This document shows, in pieces, positions 26,990 through 36,222 of a DNA stretch of 64,000 bases. Under the pieces are notes generated by a model, which was given only the letters and a program-made list of their open reading frames with translations, searched no databases and was not told the DNA's origin. The stretch's first letter is position 1. Each line of letters begins with the position of its first letter. A program made the translations under genes and the position numbers. Origin of the DNA: a virus; the IMG/VR virus record IMGVR_UViG_3300021171_000004, positions 31,524-95,523 of that record, one strand, 5' to 3'.

Positions 26990-28301
26990 GCCCAAAATGG
27001 CCTCGATTTCTAAAAATCGCCAAACCGCACAGGATATGATTAACGCAGGAAAACTAGTCCCTGCGCCGAATCCGATTGCGGATAAACCGCCTACTCCGGT
27101 TTCCCAGATCGCGACTAATCCGCTGTCTCCAAATCCATATCTGCGAACACCTCTGCCTGCTTCGTACTCGCAGCAACCCGACCAGCAAAGACAGTGGCAA
27201 AATAACGGGTCTATTCCACAAGTTCGAATTCCGCCCACAAGTTTGACTTCGAATCCAATCGTAGGTGCGCAGGCCGCTTCTCAGAGCATCGTAATTCAGG
27301 AAACTGCAACAAACGTTGCTACGGTGATTCCACCGCTGCGAATTCCTATCAACAAACAGACGGGAACTTCGTACATTATTCAACCGTCCGATTTAAATAC
27401 GCTGGTTACTTTTTCGAACAATTCGGGCGGAACTATTTTTCTTCCTAGCCCGAGCGGAAACGCCAGCGGATTCGTACAGTTAATTTTCAAATCCTACGCG
27501 AACCCAACAAGTCCCGCAACAGGTGTAACCGGAAATATTACGCTCACGACCGGAAACGCGGCTTTCGTGATTCTCGAATACGGTGGTGGCGGAACTAACG
27601 TCGGTGCAACTAGCGTTACGGACACTCTAGGAAATACGTACACTCCTTTCGACGGAGCGTTCCGTTTGCATTCTTTCGATGCCGCGTTTTTTTCGGGTTT
27701 GGGCGTCAATCTCGAAATTTGGTACTCCACAGGAATTACAGGCGGCACAACGCAAATTTCCGCGGCTCCCGGGCTCGCGGGAGGTTATCTAAATATTTAC
27801 GTTCTTGAGTACGCGGGAATTCCAGTGTCCAGTGCAATTATTGCGTACGGGAACAATTTCAGCGGCACTACAGCTTCGTCTCCTCTGACATTAACGACTA
27901 CAGCTACGGGTGTGGGAAGCAACGATATCGTCATCGGCATCATGGCAAATGATGCGGGCACGGGAACGGGAAGCAGTTTAACCACTCGAATCACCCCGGG
28001 TGGACTTTCCTACATTGGCGATCAGCCATCTACTTCACCCGTTGCGAACGTAACGATGAGTTTCACGGGTACGGTAAATTACGCCGGGGTTGCCGCGGTG
28101 ATGCAGATTTTGCCAGCAATGGGAGCGTTAATTCTCCCGACGTTTTGGTATTGCTGGATTGAGAACACAGGTTCGGGAACTTTCACCTTCCAGTCTCTAT
28201 CCAAAATAGACGGAGCTTCGGCCAACCTTACAAGTTTGGCTCAGAACAAAGGTTTGTTGCTGGTTTTTGACGGTGCAAATTACTACACAATGCGCGGGTA
28301 A
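26961..28301 (+). CDS. Tail tip or fibre-like virion protein
   Basis: Up to 446 residues; ATG 26997 is an alternative start that avoids the divergent promoter. The N-terminal 110 residues are Pro/Asn/Gln-rich. The middle (about 195-350) carries VTDTLGNTYTP, LEIWYSTGI and VLEYAGIPVSS, the same module as in the protein at 1510. The C-terminus ends in a small beta domain (YCWIENTGSGTFTFQSL). It is probably a receptor-binding or tail-tip protein. Confidence 0.62.
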   Translation: MFTYGTEFVKPKMASISKNRQTAQDMINAGKLVPAPNPIADKPPTPVSQIATNPLSPNPYLRTPLPASYSQQPDQQRQWQNNGSIPQVRIPPTSLTSNPIVGAQAASQSIVIQETATNVATVIPPLRIPINKQTGTSYIIQPSDLNTLVTFSNNSGGTIFLPSPSGNASGFVQLIFKSYANPTSPATGVTGNITLTTGNAAFVILEYGGGGTNVGATSVTDTLGNTYTPFDGAFRLHSFDAAFFSGLGVNLEIWYSTGITGGTTQISAAPGLAGGYLNIYVLEYAGIPVSSAIIAYGNNFSGTTASSPLTLTTTATGVGSNDIVIGIMANDAGTGTGSSLTTRITPGGLSYIGDQPSTSPVANVTMSFTGTVNYAGVAAVMQILPAMGALILPTFWYCWIENTGSGTFTFQSLSKIDGASANLTSLAQNKGLLLVFDGANYYTMRG

Positions 28302-28313
28302 CACAAGGAAAAT

Positions 28314-28553
28314 ATGAACGGGGATGCACTGGAATTGATGAAAGAACTTGGCCGAATCCACGCCGATCTGAAACAAGACATCGGAGGCGTACGAACCGAT
28401 CTAGCGGGATTCAAAGGCAGTATCGAAGCCCGAGTTGGCGGTTTAGAAAAAGATGTCAAGGATGAGAAATTCTGGAACAACGTGAAAGCTGCGACTGGAC
28501 CATTCATGGTTTTGCTCCATGTCGGTGCTAAAAAAATCGGGATTAACATCTAG
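28314..28553 (+). CDS. Hypothetical coiled-coil protein
   Basis: 79 residues. The first 50 form a heptad-like helix (LGRIHADLKQDIGGVRTDLA) and the end is mildly hydrophobic (ATGPFMVLLHVGAKKIGI), perhaps membrane-associated. AAGGAAAAT precedes the ATG. Confidence 0.6.
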   Translation: MNGDALELMKELGRIHADLKQDIGGVRTDLAGFKGSIEARVGGLEKDVKDEKFWNNVKAATGPFMVLLHVGAKKIGINI

Positions 28554-28555
28554 CC

Positions 28556-28942
28556 ATGCTCAAATCGCGCTCCGTAACTGAGAAGGACCGCACGAAATTA
28601 GAAGAGTGGATATCTGCCGATTCGGACCACTCCGAAAAATGTAAACCAGATTTTTGGATTGCGCACGAAGATGGTGTTCGGCAATTCGCAATTCAGGATG
28701 AGCACGGCGATATTTTTTTCGTCCGGGCCGAAAACGTGTTACGCCTCCATATCCAGTTCGCGCCAAATCAGCGGATTCGCACGGCCAAAGCGATTGACGA
28801 ATTCACTCCACTGATTGCGGCAGGAGCCAAAAAAGAGCGATACAAGCAACTAATTTTTGAATCCGTATTCAAACCTCTCATCAAATTTTTAGAAAAGCGC
28901 GGCTTTCATGCCAGCCCCGCAGAACAGGTCCACGATTTATGA
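28556..28942 (+). CDS. Hypothetical protein, tandem paralogue 1 (possible GNAT-like fold)
   Basis: 128 residues. It shares with the next gene the order WISAD, DEHGDIFFVR, LRLHIQFAP, RTAKAIDEF and a C-terminal FLEKRGF. Such features occur in GNAT-like phage proteins of the internal-protein region, ending with a GF motif, but I cannot see a clear acetyl-CoA loop. Overlaps its paralogue by 4 bases. Confidence 0.6.
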   Translation: MLKSRSVTEKDRTKLEEWISADSDHSEKCKPDFWIAHEDGVRQFAIQDEHGDIFFVRAENVLRLHIQFAPNQRIRTAKAIDEFTPLIAAGAKKERYKQLIFESVFKPLIKFLEKRGFHASPAEQVHDL

Positions 28943-29316
28943 TTTATGTCCGCAAAGTGAACAAAACCGATCCAGAAGGCCGAATCGCAGAAGAGTGGCT
29001 CGCGAACGACCCAGAACATCAAAAACTAGGTATCACGCCCGAACAAATCTGGGACGGAGAAGTCGCCCTTATTTATGACGAAGATGGACCAATTTACGCA
29101 ATTCGTTTCCAAAAAGCCCTGCGGGTCGCCGTGCAATTCAATCCCCGAACCAAACTCAGAAACGCGAGAGCAGGTAAGGAAGTTGCTGAGTGGCTCCAAG
29201 GTTTGGCAAGGAACTCCAATTGTTCTGAAGTCATTGTGCGGGCAGGCGGTCGAGCCGCGAAATTCGTAAAGCGTCTCGGATTTTCGGATTTTGTAGGACA
29301 GTACCTAAAGGCATAA
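28939..29316 (+). CDS. Hypothetical protein, tandem paralogue 2 (possible GNAT-like fold)
   Basis: 125 residues with WLANDPEH, DEDGPIYAIR, LRVAVQFNP, RNARAGKEV and FVKRLGF, parallel to the previous protein, so the two arose by duplication. A palindrome variant (GTCCGCAAAGTGAAC, 28948-28962) lies at its start and is identical to the one in the terminase gene. Confidence 0.6.
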   Translation: MIYVRKVNKTDPEGRIAEEWLANDPEHQKLGITPEQIWDGEVALIYDEDGPIYAIRFQKALRVAVQFNPRTKLRNARAGKEVAEWLQGLARNSNCSEVIVRAGGRAAKFVKRLGFSDFVGQYLKA

Positions 29317-29319
29317 AAT

Positions 29320-30009
29320 ATGTGCGGAGCGAGTTCCCAGCAGAAATCAGCATTTGCCAACGAACAAAAAGTTTCTAATCTTTTGACCGAAGGGTTGCAG
29401 CAAATTGCCGGAGATAACCAGCTTATTCTCGGAAATTTGGTTAAAGGGTTAACTCCGATCCAAACTGCGGGGCCCAGCCAATTCGGATTCGCACCCGCGG
29501 AAGAAGCCGCCTTGCGTACGGACACAGCCGAACAATTGAACCAAGCAAGCGCCCAAACTGCAAATGCTGTTCGCGGGGCGGTCGCGTCCCGGGGTGGTGG
29601 AACAACCTATCTGCCTAGCGGTTCGGAAGCCTCGATTATCGGTTCGCTTGCACAGGATACCGCGGTAAAAGAAGCCGAAGCCCAATCCGCAATTACGGCA
29701 AAAGGTTACGACATTGGCCGACAGAATTGGGAGTTCGCCACGCAGGAACTAGCTACTGCGCCAGGTGAGCTTGAAAATCCGATTACGAACGCAGGAAGTG
29801 CAGCGAGCGGTGCAGCTAGTTCTGAAATGCAAGGTGGAACCGCGATTACCGCTGCGAACCAAGCATGGGAGGGTCCAGTAGGGCAAATTATTGGTGGTGT
29901 GGCGGGCGGGGCTCTCAAGGGTGGAATTAACATTGGTGGAGGCGGGCCTGCAAATCTTCCGCTAAGTGATACCAGCGGTTCCACAAATCCAGGAACTGCG
30001 TACAGTTAA
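29320..30009 (+). CDS. Putative internal/ejection protein
   Basis: 229 residues starting MCGAS, rich in Ala, Gln, Ser and Gly. Long helical stretches run from residues 10 to 130, and the C-terminal part has glycine zippers (IIGGVAGGALKGG). This matches podovirus internal proteins (T7 gp14-like) that enter the host envelope during DNA delivery. The call rests on composition and gene order. Confidence 0.55.
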   Translation: MCGASSQQKSAFANEQKVSNLLTEGLQQIAGDNQLILGNLVKGLTPIQTAGPSQFGFAPAEEAALRTDTAEQLNQASAQTANAVRGAVASRGGGTTYLPSGSEASIIGSLAQDTAVKEAEAQSAITAKGYDIGRQNWEFATQELATAPGELENPITNAGSAASGAASSEMQGGTAITAANQAWEGPVGQIIGGVAGGALKGGINIGGGGPANLPLSDTSGSTNPGTAYS

Positions 30010-30019
30010 GGCAAATGAC

Positions 30020-30430
30020 ATGATTCGATACGAGGGGTTAGTTTTGGCGCTTGGGAAAATGAACGGATGTTTCGATGACCCGGAATCGCACGCATTCAAA
30101 CTGCGTAATCCGCTTCTTCTCAAAACTTACCGTCCGGAAAAGAAATGTGATTCAGACCACTACAGAATTTTTTCAAGTGTGATGGGCGGGTTTAAAGCCG
30201 GAATCGCAGACATGGTTGCAAAATGTTCGGGTAAAAATAACCGTCTGAGTGCAGAAAACGTACTCAAGGATTTGCTGTCCATATATGGATTCAACCACGA
30301 AGTTTCTACGCGCAAAATCGTACTTTTTCTCAGACGCGCACTCGACGACGAAGAGATTTCGCTAAACACAAAACTCACTTATTTTCAGGAATCGCCCGTA
30401 GAGGAACCAAACGATGGCAACCGACCCTAA
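30020..30430 (+). CDS. Hypothetical helical protein
   Basis: 136 residues from ATG 30020, after the preceding stop at 30009. Charged and helical with CSGKNNRLSAENVLKDLL. No family recognised. It overlaps the next gene by 17 bases. Confidence 0.55.
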   Translation: MIRYEGLVLALGKMNGCFDDPESHAFKLRNPLLLKTYRPEKKCDSDHYRIFSSVMGGFKAGIADMVAKCSGKNNRLSAENVLKDLLSIYGFNHEVSTRKIVLFLRRALDDEEISLNTKLTYFQESPVEEPNDGNRP

Positions 30431-32555
30431 CGCCGTAACCGCAACGAGTCCGAATATGGACCAAACTCAGATTCCGGCGAGTACGCAACTCCAGCCTCCC
30501 GCTCCGGGTCCGACCGCTCCAGCATCTATTCCCGCGCAAGCGGCAACCCCACCGTCTCCCGGAAGTTCTTTCCGGCACCTAGCCCCGGCTATGATTGGTT
30601 CGATTCTGGGCTCGCTCGCAGGCACGCCAACTCCGAGTTATTCCGTGGACGAATCCGGAAAAATGGTAGCCACGCCTGCGGCTCCGCTCACAACTACCCA
30701 AAAAATAAAAGCCATCGCCGCGAACGCACTCATCGGACTGTCCGCTCCGGCTCCCGAAAAAGAAAAAAGCGGACTCGCGAACGCTCTCGCAGGCGTGGGT
30801 GCGGGTGCCAAAGCCGTTCAGGAAAAAAATCTGCAACAGGATACCCTAAAGCGTGCGCAAGCGCAGGAAAATTTCGAGACGCAACAGCAAACTACGCTGC
30901 GAAAATATCAGGTTGCGCACCAAAACGCCCTCACGATGTCCACTTATTTCGCGAACAAAAAACTCGCGAACGAAATGGACCCCCATTACAAACAGAACGA
31001 GAGTCTTTTCAACGCAGTTCAGGCTTCGCCGGAATTGGGTGCCCACGCACACGAACTTTCCGATTCACAAGTTGAACAAGAAGTGAAAAAAGACCCCACT
31101 TTTTGGGCTACGCACATAATCAAGCCTCTCGGATGGGCTCCGGAAACCGACGCGAACGGACAGCAGGTTATGGTGGACGGCCAGCCGAAATTCTACATGC
31201 GAATGGCTGTGATTGACGGTACGCAAGATGGAAAAATCAAGGTTACTCCGGAAATGGCCGAGGATTTCCAGAAATACGGACCAATGGCGCGAATCCCGAA
31301 CGCGGATTCCATCAAAGCCGGAGACGAGTACGAACTCACCTCTCTTTTACCTGCGATGAATCGCGTGGAAGAACAGCGAAAAGCGGTTTTGGATGGGTGG
31401 GCTAAGGCAGAATTGGGGTGGTCAACCGACCCGAAAGATCCGACGAAGGAAAATCCTGTTTTGATTAATCGCGTTTTGCCGCCCGGGTCGCCAGATGCGG
31501 TGAAGCCATTGGGTCCTGTGACTCCGCTCCCGCTAAAACAAGAAGAAGGAAAAACCGAACTCCAGAAGGCGCAGGCTGCGGAAGCGGATGCCAAAGCGAA
31601 AGAGGCGCTCGCGAACGCCGCGTTGATTTCGGGAAATATCGGAAACGGCGGGCAAGCTGCGATTCCAGCCTATCTGGATGCCATCGGAAAACTGCCCGAG
31701 TCCTCTCAAGCTATTTTGCGAAATGTGCCTCCGATGCAGCAAGCGGCTCTTTTAAAAGTCGCGAACGGGGATGCTGACATAAATAAGATTTTTCCTACCC
31801 GCACTACGAAGGGTTCAGGACAGTTAGACGCGGCCCATGCTGCTACTCTCACATCCCTGCTTAACCCGCGGTGGACGGAAGGATTGTATAACACGAAACA
31901 ATCCGCTCAAAAGTCTTTCGCAGACGGGGAAGACGGAAAAGCCATCGCTTCGTTCGGTCAATTTCTTGTCCACGCAGATGACGTGAGGATGGGTTCGGAC
32001 AGATTGCAGCGCACGAATAGCCCATGGTTCAACGAACCCATTAATACAATAAAATCCAAAGGCATGGGCAACCCCGGCGTTCCCGGACTTATGGCCGATA
32101 TTTTTGCTGCCCGTAGTGAATGGCAGAATTTCATCAAAAACGGGCACGCTTCGGACCTAGCAGACAGCGAGCAAGGCCGACAAATTATGAGTGATTCCTC
32201 CTCCCCTGCGCAAATTATGCGGGCGCTTCAGGAAATGGGAAAACAAGCGGTCGGGCGTCTCGACCAAATCGACGGAAAATGGCGCAGAACGTGGGGTGGA
32301 CATTATCCCGGACTCATCACGGATTCCGCTCGAACCGCTGCGAACAATCTTGGTTTGGGGGATTATATCAAACAATACCCGTCCGAAAGTGGGGCTATGT
32401 TTGGAGTTCAGCCCAACAGCGAACAAATCCAATCTCCAGATAATCCCGCCCAGCGTCCTGCGGGTGCAACAGGCATTGCTCCGGGCAGCGATGGAAAAAT
32501 GTATTACCACGATATCCAAGGAAATATTCTGGGTCCCGCCCCGAACCTACCATAA
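30414..32555 (+). CDS. Large virion/ejection protein candidate
   Basis: 713 residues. The first 60 are Pro/Ala/Thr-rich. A glycine-rich segment (MIGSILGSLAG) and long Gln/Ala/Glu helices follow (about 130-200). The central part is globular; the last 80 residues are less ordered. Gene order after the MCGAS protein suggests an internal core or ejection protein. No lysozyme motif is visible. Confidence 0.55.
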   Translation: MATDPNAVTATSPNMDQTQIPASTQLQPPAPGPTAPASIPAQAATPPSPGSSFRHLAPAMIGSILGSLAGTPTPSYSVDESGKMVATPAAPLTTTQKIKAIAANALIGLSAPAPEKEKSGLANALAGVGAGAKAVQEKNLQQDTLKRAQAQENFETQQQTTLRKYQVAHQNALTMSTYFANKKLANEMDPHYKQNESLFNAVQASPELGAHAHELSDSQVEQEVKKDPTFWATHIIKPLGWAPETDANGQQVMVDGQPKFYMRMAVIDGTQDGKIKVTPEMAEDFQKYGPMARIPNADSIKAGDEYELTSLLPAMNRVEEQRKAVLDGWAKAELGWSTDPKDPTKENPVLINRVLPPGSPDAVKPLGPVTPLPLKQEEGKTELQKAQAAEADAKAKEALANAALISGNIGNGGQAAIPAYLDAIGKLPESSQAILRNVPPMQQAALLKVANGDADINKIFPTRTTKGSGQLDAAHAATLTSLLNPRWTEGLYNTKQSAQKSFADGEDGKAIASFGQFLVHADDVRMGSDRLQRTNSPWFNEPINTIKSKGMGNPGVPGLMADIFAARSEWQNFIKNGHASDLADSEQGRQIMSDSSSPAQIMRALQEMGKQAVGRLDQIDGKWRRTWGGHYPGLITDSARTAANNLGLGDYIKQYPSESGAMFGVQPNSEQIQSPDNPAQRPAGATGIAPGSDGKMYYHDIQGNILGPAPNLP

Positions 32556-32558
32556 AAT

Positions 32559-34334
32559 ATGGCCGATCCGAACGATACACCTCAAGCGCAGGATTACTCC
32601 GGCGTACAACTCGATATGTCAAAATCCCAGCCATTGTCTGCGGCTCCTGCGGGCGTAACTTTGGATTTGAGTAAATCAAAACCGCTTCCAGATACAAACC
32701 CTGCGGCTCAGCCCGGCGCGATTCAAACCCGAAAAGGCGGGCCTGTTCAGAATGTGAACACGATGCCACCACCGACCCGGGAAGACCAAGTGAATCAGGC
32801 CCAATCCGCAATCAGTTCCGCTTCTTCCTTGCCCGGACAAAGCATCGTGGCGGGAGTGGCAAAAGGTGCGTACCAAACAGGAATCGGTGCGAACCAGCTT
32901 CTCGCGAAAGCGGAACACGCAGTTGGAATTCCTCTCACGGAGGAACAGGAAAGACTTCGCCAAGGCGATGTTTCTCCTTTTACGGAGGCTATGTCTAAAG
33001 GTGCCAACGTAGGTGAAAAAGCAGGTGAAGCAGGCGAAGAACTCGCAGAATGGGCTGCGGGCGACGAGGCTCTAAAAGGTGCGGTAAAAAGCCTCGGCTT
33101 AGTTCAGAAAATTGCCCAACACGCTCCGCATCTAATTGAACTCGCAGAAGACTATCCGAAGGCTACGAAATTTTTAGCTTCTCTTGTAAAAGGCGGCACA
33201 GTTGGTGGTGCCGAAGGCGCGGTAAAAACAGGGTCTGCCGAAGGCGCGAAAGAAGGCGCGGAGGGTGGTGCAATCGGCGGTGTTGCCGGAGAAATAGTCG
33301 GTCCTGTGGTGAAAAAAGTAGCCAAAGCCGTTGGTTTAGGAAACACAGCCGAAGAAGAAATTATGAAGGCTGCCCAACCGTACAAAAAGAATTTCAAATT
33401 TATCGAGGATTGGGGCAAAGCCAAGGACCGAATTGTTCAAGAGGTCGAAGAGAACGGTAAGTTCAAAGATATGGGCGAGGCTGCCGACCGAATCGGAGAC
33501 GTGCGCCGCAAAATCTGGACAGATGAAGTGATGCCCGCAATCGACCGCCATGCTACGGAAACTTTCGATACCACGAAAGCCGCCGATGCGGTTCGTGCAA
33601 AAATCACGCCTGCGCTGCAAAAGAATTTTCCCGAAGATGCAAAAGTTCTTCAGCAAGTAGCCGACCGATACACCAGTGGAAGTCCGCTTTTTACGGGCGA
33701 AAAAACTGTCGGGGATGTAGAAAAAGAAATCGAACTCTACAACGCCAAACTTTCGGACAAAGGGTATTGGAAAAAAACGCCTAAAGAACGGGCAATGATG
33801 GAAAAAGCTGATCCCCAAATTTCTGCGTGGCGAACTCTTTCCGATGAACTTCGGAGTTCACTTTATGAACATCTCGAAAAAAATCCTTTGCCGGGCGATC
33901 CTTCAAATATTAAGGAACTCAAGGATACGTACGGGGCCATCGGAAATGTCGAGAACGAAATCCGCGGACAAGTTAATGTGGCGGGCCGGGCCAGAAATCT
34001 TAGCCTAAAACAGATTATCGGTTTGACCGCGGGCTTCGCGCATGGGGGCCCGGGCGGAATTGCAATCGCGGCATTGCCGATTATCGACAAACTTTACAAC
34101 GAACCAACCGCTATGCTCAATCGAGCGGTTTCTAAAGCCGCTCCTGCGGGCCCCGTGAAAAAAGCTGCCCAAGCTGTAGCGGGCGCAGCCAGCAAAGCCC
34201 TAGAAAATGCTCCGGCAGCCGCGGGTTCCGCAATCGTGCGCGTACGAACCAGTGACGGGACTACACGGGAAATAAATTCCGACCAGTTGCCGGAAGCCCA
34301 GAAAATTGATCCGGGATTGAAAGTAGTGCCGTAA
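32559..34334 (+). CDS. Virion protein with glycine-zipper region
   Basis: 591 residues. Near the N-terminus an imperfect repeat (VQLDMSKSQPL and VTLDLSKSKPL). Residues about 215-260 form a Gly/Ala/Glu zipper (AEGAKEGAEGGAIGGVAG) typical of membrane-inserting ejection proteins. The rest is charged and helical; the C-terminus ends in a short beta segment (VRVRTSDGTTREINSDQLP). Carries two palindrome variants (32745 and 33856). Confidence 0.55.
   Translation: MADPNDTPQAQDYSGVQLDMSKSQPLSAAPAGVTLDLSKSKPLPDTNPAAQPGAIQTRKGGPVQNVNTMPPPTREDQVNQAQSAISSASSLPGQSIVAGVAKGAYQTGIGANQLLAKAEHAVGIPLTEEQERLRQGDVSPFTEAMSKGANVGEKAGEAGEELAEWAAGDEALKGAVKSLGLVQKIAQHAPHLIELAEDYPKATKFLASLVKGGTVGGAEGAVKTGSAEGAKEGAEGGAIGGVAGEIVGPVVKKVAKAVGLGNTAEEEIMKAAQPYKKNFKFIEDWGKAKDRIVQEVEENGKFKDMGEAADRIGDVRRKIWTDEVMPAIDRHATETFDTTKAADAVRAKITPALQKNFPEDAKVLQQVADRYTSGSPLFTGEKTVGDVEKEIELYNAKLSDKGYWKKTPKERAMMEKADPQISAWRTLSDELRSSLYEHLEKNPLPGDPSNIKELKDTYGAIGNVENEIRGQVNVAGRARNLSLKQIIGLTAGFAHGGPGGIAIAALPIIDKLYNEPTAMLNRAVSKAAPAGPVKKAAQAVAGAASKALENAPAAAGSAIVRVRTSDGTTREINSDQLPEAQKIDPGLKVVP
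32745..32759. repeat. Palindrome variant GTTCAG-AAT-GTGAAC
   Basis: One mismatch from the consensus, inside a virion gene. Confidence 0.4.
33856..33870. repeat. Palindrome variant GTTCAC-TTT-ATGAAC
   Basis: One mismatch from the consensus, inside a virion gene. Confidence 0.4.
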
Positions 34335-35555
34335 ATGGCCGACGAATCCGTAATCCAAACAGTTGCCCGAAATATTACTCCTGCTCCAGACACTTCGAAT
34401 GCTGCGAAAGGCCCCGGGCACGAAATGGATCCGGATTCGCCGCAATCTCAGGGTGTTCAGCAATATAACGAAAAATTCGGTTCACCGCTCGAACAAGCCT
34501 ACGGACATGCGAAACAATTTCTGGACACCCATGCGCAGCACTTATCTGAAAACGTGCTCAAACCTTTTAGGGAGGGCCTCGACCGGATGGCCGAAGATTT
34601 GCAAAATGCTGCGGAATCCGGACGTACAAAATCAGGCGGGGCTCTAAATCCCGTCACTCGCGCACTCGCGGGCGGAACAGGTGAACTTTTAAAAGCCGTT
34701 CCGGTCGGTAAGGACGTAAAATCTACCGCGGAAGCCGCAATTATGCCCCCCGCTATGAGTTTGGAGGAGCGAGAAGCCCTTACCGCAGAGCAAGAACTCG
34801 CCTTCAGCAAACTAGGGGGCCACAAAGTAGTGGAAGCCCCGCCAGAATTTGCTTATCGCGCCCGTCCAGTTGGACAGAAAGGCGTCTCTGCGGGGGATCG
34901 GCCAGTCGCCACAAGTTCTCTTGACAAAGCCAATACGTACAAAGAGAATTTAGAGAACATGACCGGGCAGCCGCACGAAGTTGTTCACATTCCGCTCAAA
35001 GGCACGAGCCATACAATTCATTCCGGCCCGAACGAAGGCGAAAAGTGGTACAGTTTCAAAAAAGATGTGCCCGAAGAAAATGTGAAGGCTCCGAAATCCA
35101 AGGAAGGCGGATCCGGAGGTGGCGAACCTCCGAGCACGCCTAAAAAACCATCCGCTCCGGAAGAAAAACCATCTCCAAAAGATGTGATTGAAGGCGCGGG
35201 TTTAAAATATAAAGGTGAACTTTCCAAAGGTTCCGGCGTTCACATGTTCGAGCATCCGGATCATCCCGGAAAAACCGCGGCATTAAATGAGGACCAAGTT
35301 ACACCGAAAAATGTCAAGGAAAAAATGACGAGCAAGCTCAAGGAATTTGGTGTCAAACCGATAAAATTCGGGGATTCCGAACTCGTCAAAAAAACGGATG
35401 CAGCTAAGGGTTTGAAAGAACCGAAAAATGAGAGTCGAATCGTAGTGGAAGGCGTGGACGACAAAAAGCCGGAAGGAAAATATTCGGACAAGATAAAAAT
35501 CGATCCGTTTTCACCTAATTACCGACCGAACAAAAAATCTATCAAAACCGCTTGA
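34335..35555 (+). CDS. Hypothetical virion-region protein
   Basis: 406 residues beginning directly after the previous stop. The central domain (about 165-235) reads AYRARPVGQKG ... PHEVVHIPLKGTSH, a compact alpha/beta unit I cannot name. It is followed by a Pro/Ser/Lys-rich linker and a Lys-rich C-terminal domain with VHMFEHPDHPGKTAALNED. It is the last gene of the structural run; a new promoter follows. Confidence 0.55.
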   Translation: MADESVIQTVARNITPAPDTSNAAKGPGHEMDPDSPQSQGVQQYNEKFGSPLEQAYGHAKQFLDTHAQHLSENVLKPFREGLDRMAEDLQNAAESGRTKSGGALNPVTRALAGGTGELLKAVPVGKDVKSTAEAAIMPPAMSLEEREALTAEQELAFSKLGGHKVVEAPPEFAYRARPVGQKGVSAGDRPVATSSLDKANTYKENLENMTGQPHEVVHIPLKGTSHTIHSGPNEGEKWYSFKKDVPEENVKAPKSKEGGSGGGEPPSTPKKPSAPEEKPSPKDVIEGAGLKYKGELSKGSGVHMFEHPDHPGKTAALNEDQVTPKNVKEKMTSKLKEFGVKPIKFGDSELVKKTDAAKGLKEPKNESRIVVEGVDDKKPEGKYSDKIKIDPFSPNYRPNKKSIKTA

Positions 35556-35580
35556 CCTTTCCCAGCAACTATGATACCAT
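35552..35580 (+). promoter_or_regulatory. Promoter before the methylase/lysis region
   Basis: TTGACC (35552-35557), 17-base spacer, TACCAT (35575-35580) preceded by TGA. The -35 box overlaps the stop region of the preceding gene. ATG follows at 35588, so the leader is very short. Confidence 0.6.
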
Positions 35581-35587
35581 ATTTTGA

Positions 35588-35779
35588 ATGAGAAGTGATG
35601 TTCGCGGGGCCCTCTACATCGGAGCGATTATGGTTTTTGGAATTTTGTGCGAACTAGCCTATGAAAAATGGTATACGAACCCACCTCCTGCAATTCAGTG
35701 GCCAAAACCACCGCACGAACGAAAAAGATATTGTAGCCCGTACCCGCCAGATGAGGATTGTTTAATGGTGAATATTTGA
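35588..35779 (+). CDS. Small membrane protein
   Basis: 63 residues with one hydrophobic segment (GALYIGAIMVFGILCELAY) near the N-terminus and a Pro-rich tail with CSPYPPDEDC. It is the first gene after a promoter next to lysis-type genes, so a holin-like or accessory lysis role is possible but unproven. Confidence 0.55.
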   Translation: MRSDVRGALYIGAIMVFGILCELAYEKWYTNPPPAIQWPKPPHERKRYCSPYPPDEDCLMVNI

Positions 35780-36222
35780 AACGCAAACAACCAGAGGAAA
35801 ATAAATTTCATGTAGGGAATGGCGCAGACGGAAAGCACTATTGGATTACGCCTCCAGAATTGTACGAACGGCTCAATTCACAATATGAATTCGATTTTGA
35901 TCCGTGTCCGCATCCGAAACCAGAAGAATTCGATGGACTCACCGAAGAGTGGGGCCAGTCAAATTATGTGAATCCACCATTCGGATCAATTCTCCACCAA
36001 GGAAAGAAAAAAGGTCCAACAGCGTGGGCGAGAAAAGCAATCGCAGAAAACAAAAAAGGAAAGCGAGTTGTTTTGGTCTATCCAATCGATAAATGGGTTC
36101 TCATGCTTTTAGCCGCAGGCGCAAAGGTTTCAAATTTAGGAGATGTCCGCTGGCTCGCCACTGAGGACGGAACCGCAGGGAAAGGAACAGGCCGACATAT
36201 TGCCTGTTTTGTGCTCGAATGA
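35758..36222 (+). CDS. DNA N6-adenine methyltransferase (phage Dam-like)
   Basis: 154 residues. YWITPPELYERL, FDFDPCPHP, GLTEEWGQSNYVNPPFG and RVVLVYPIDKWV match the phage DNA N-6-adenine-methyltransferase family (PF05869). NPPF is the catalytic DPPY-type motif. It probably methylates phage or host DNA and protects against restriction. Start at TTG 35758 or TTG 35776; no ATG fits. Overlaps both neighbours. Confidence 0.8.
   Translation: MFNGEYLKRKQPEENKFHVGNGADGKHYWITPPELYERLNSQYEFDFDPCPHPKPEEFDGLTEEWGQSNYVNPPFGSILHQGKKKGPTAWARKAIAENKKGKRVVLVYPIDKWVLMLLAAGAKVSNLGDVRWLATEDGTAGKGTGRHIACFVLE

Noticed and set aside
26954-27023. Upstream extension of the gene at 26094
   Set aside because: The promoter with its operator lies within this extension.
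30414-32555. Tape-measure protein
   Set aside because: It has no long uniform coiled coil, and no other genes of long tails are present; an internal or ejection protein fits better.
34335-35555. ADP-ribosyltransferase-like domain (AYRARPVG segment)
   Set aside because: The Arg, Ser-Thr-Ser and Glu signature residues of that fold are not clearly present.
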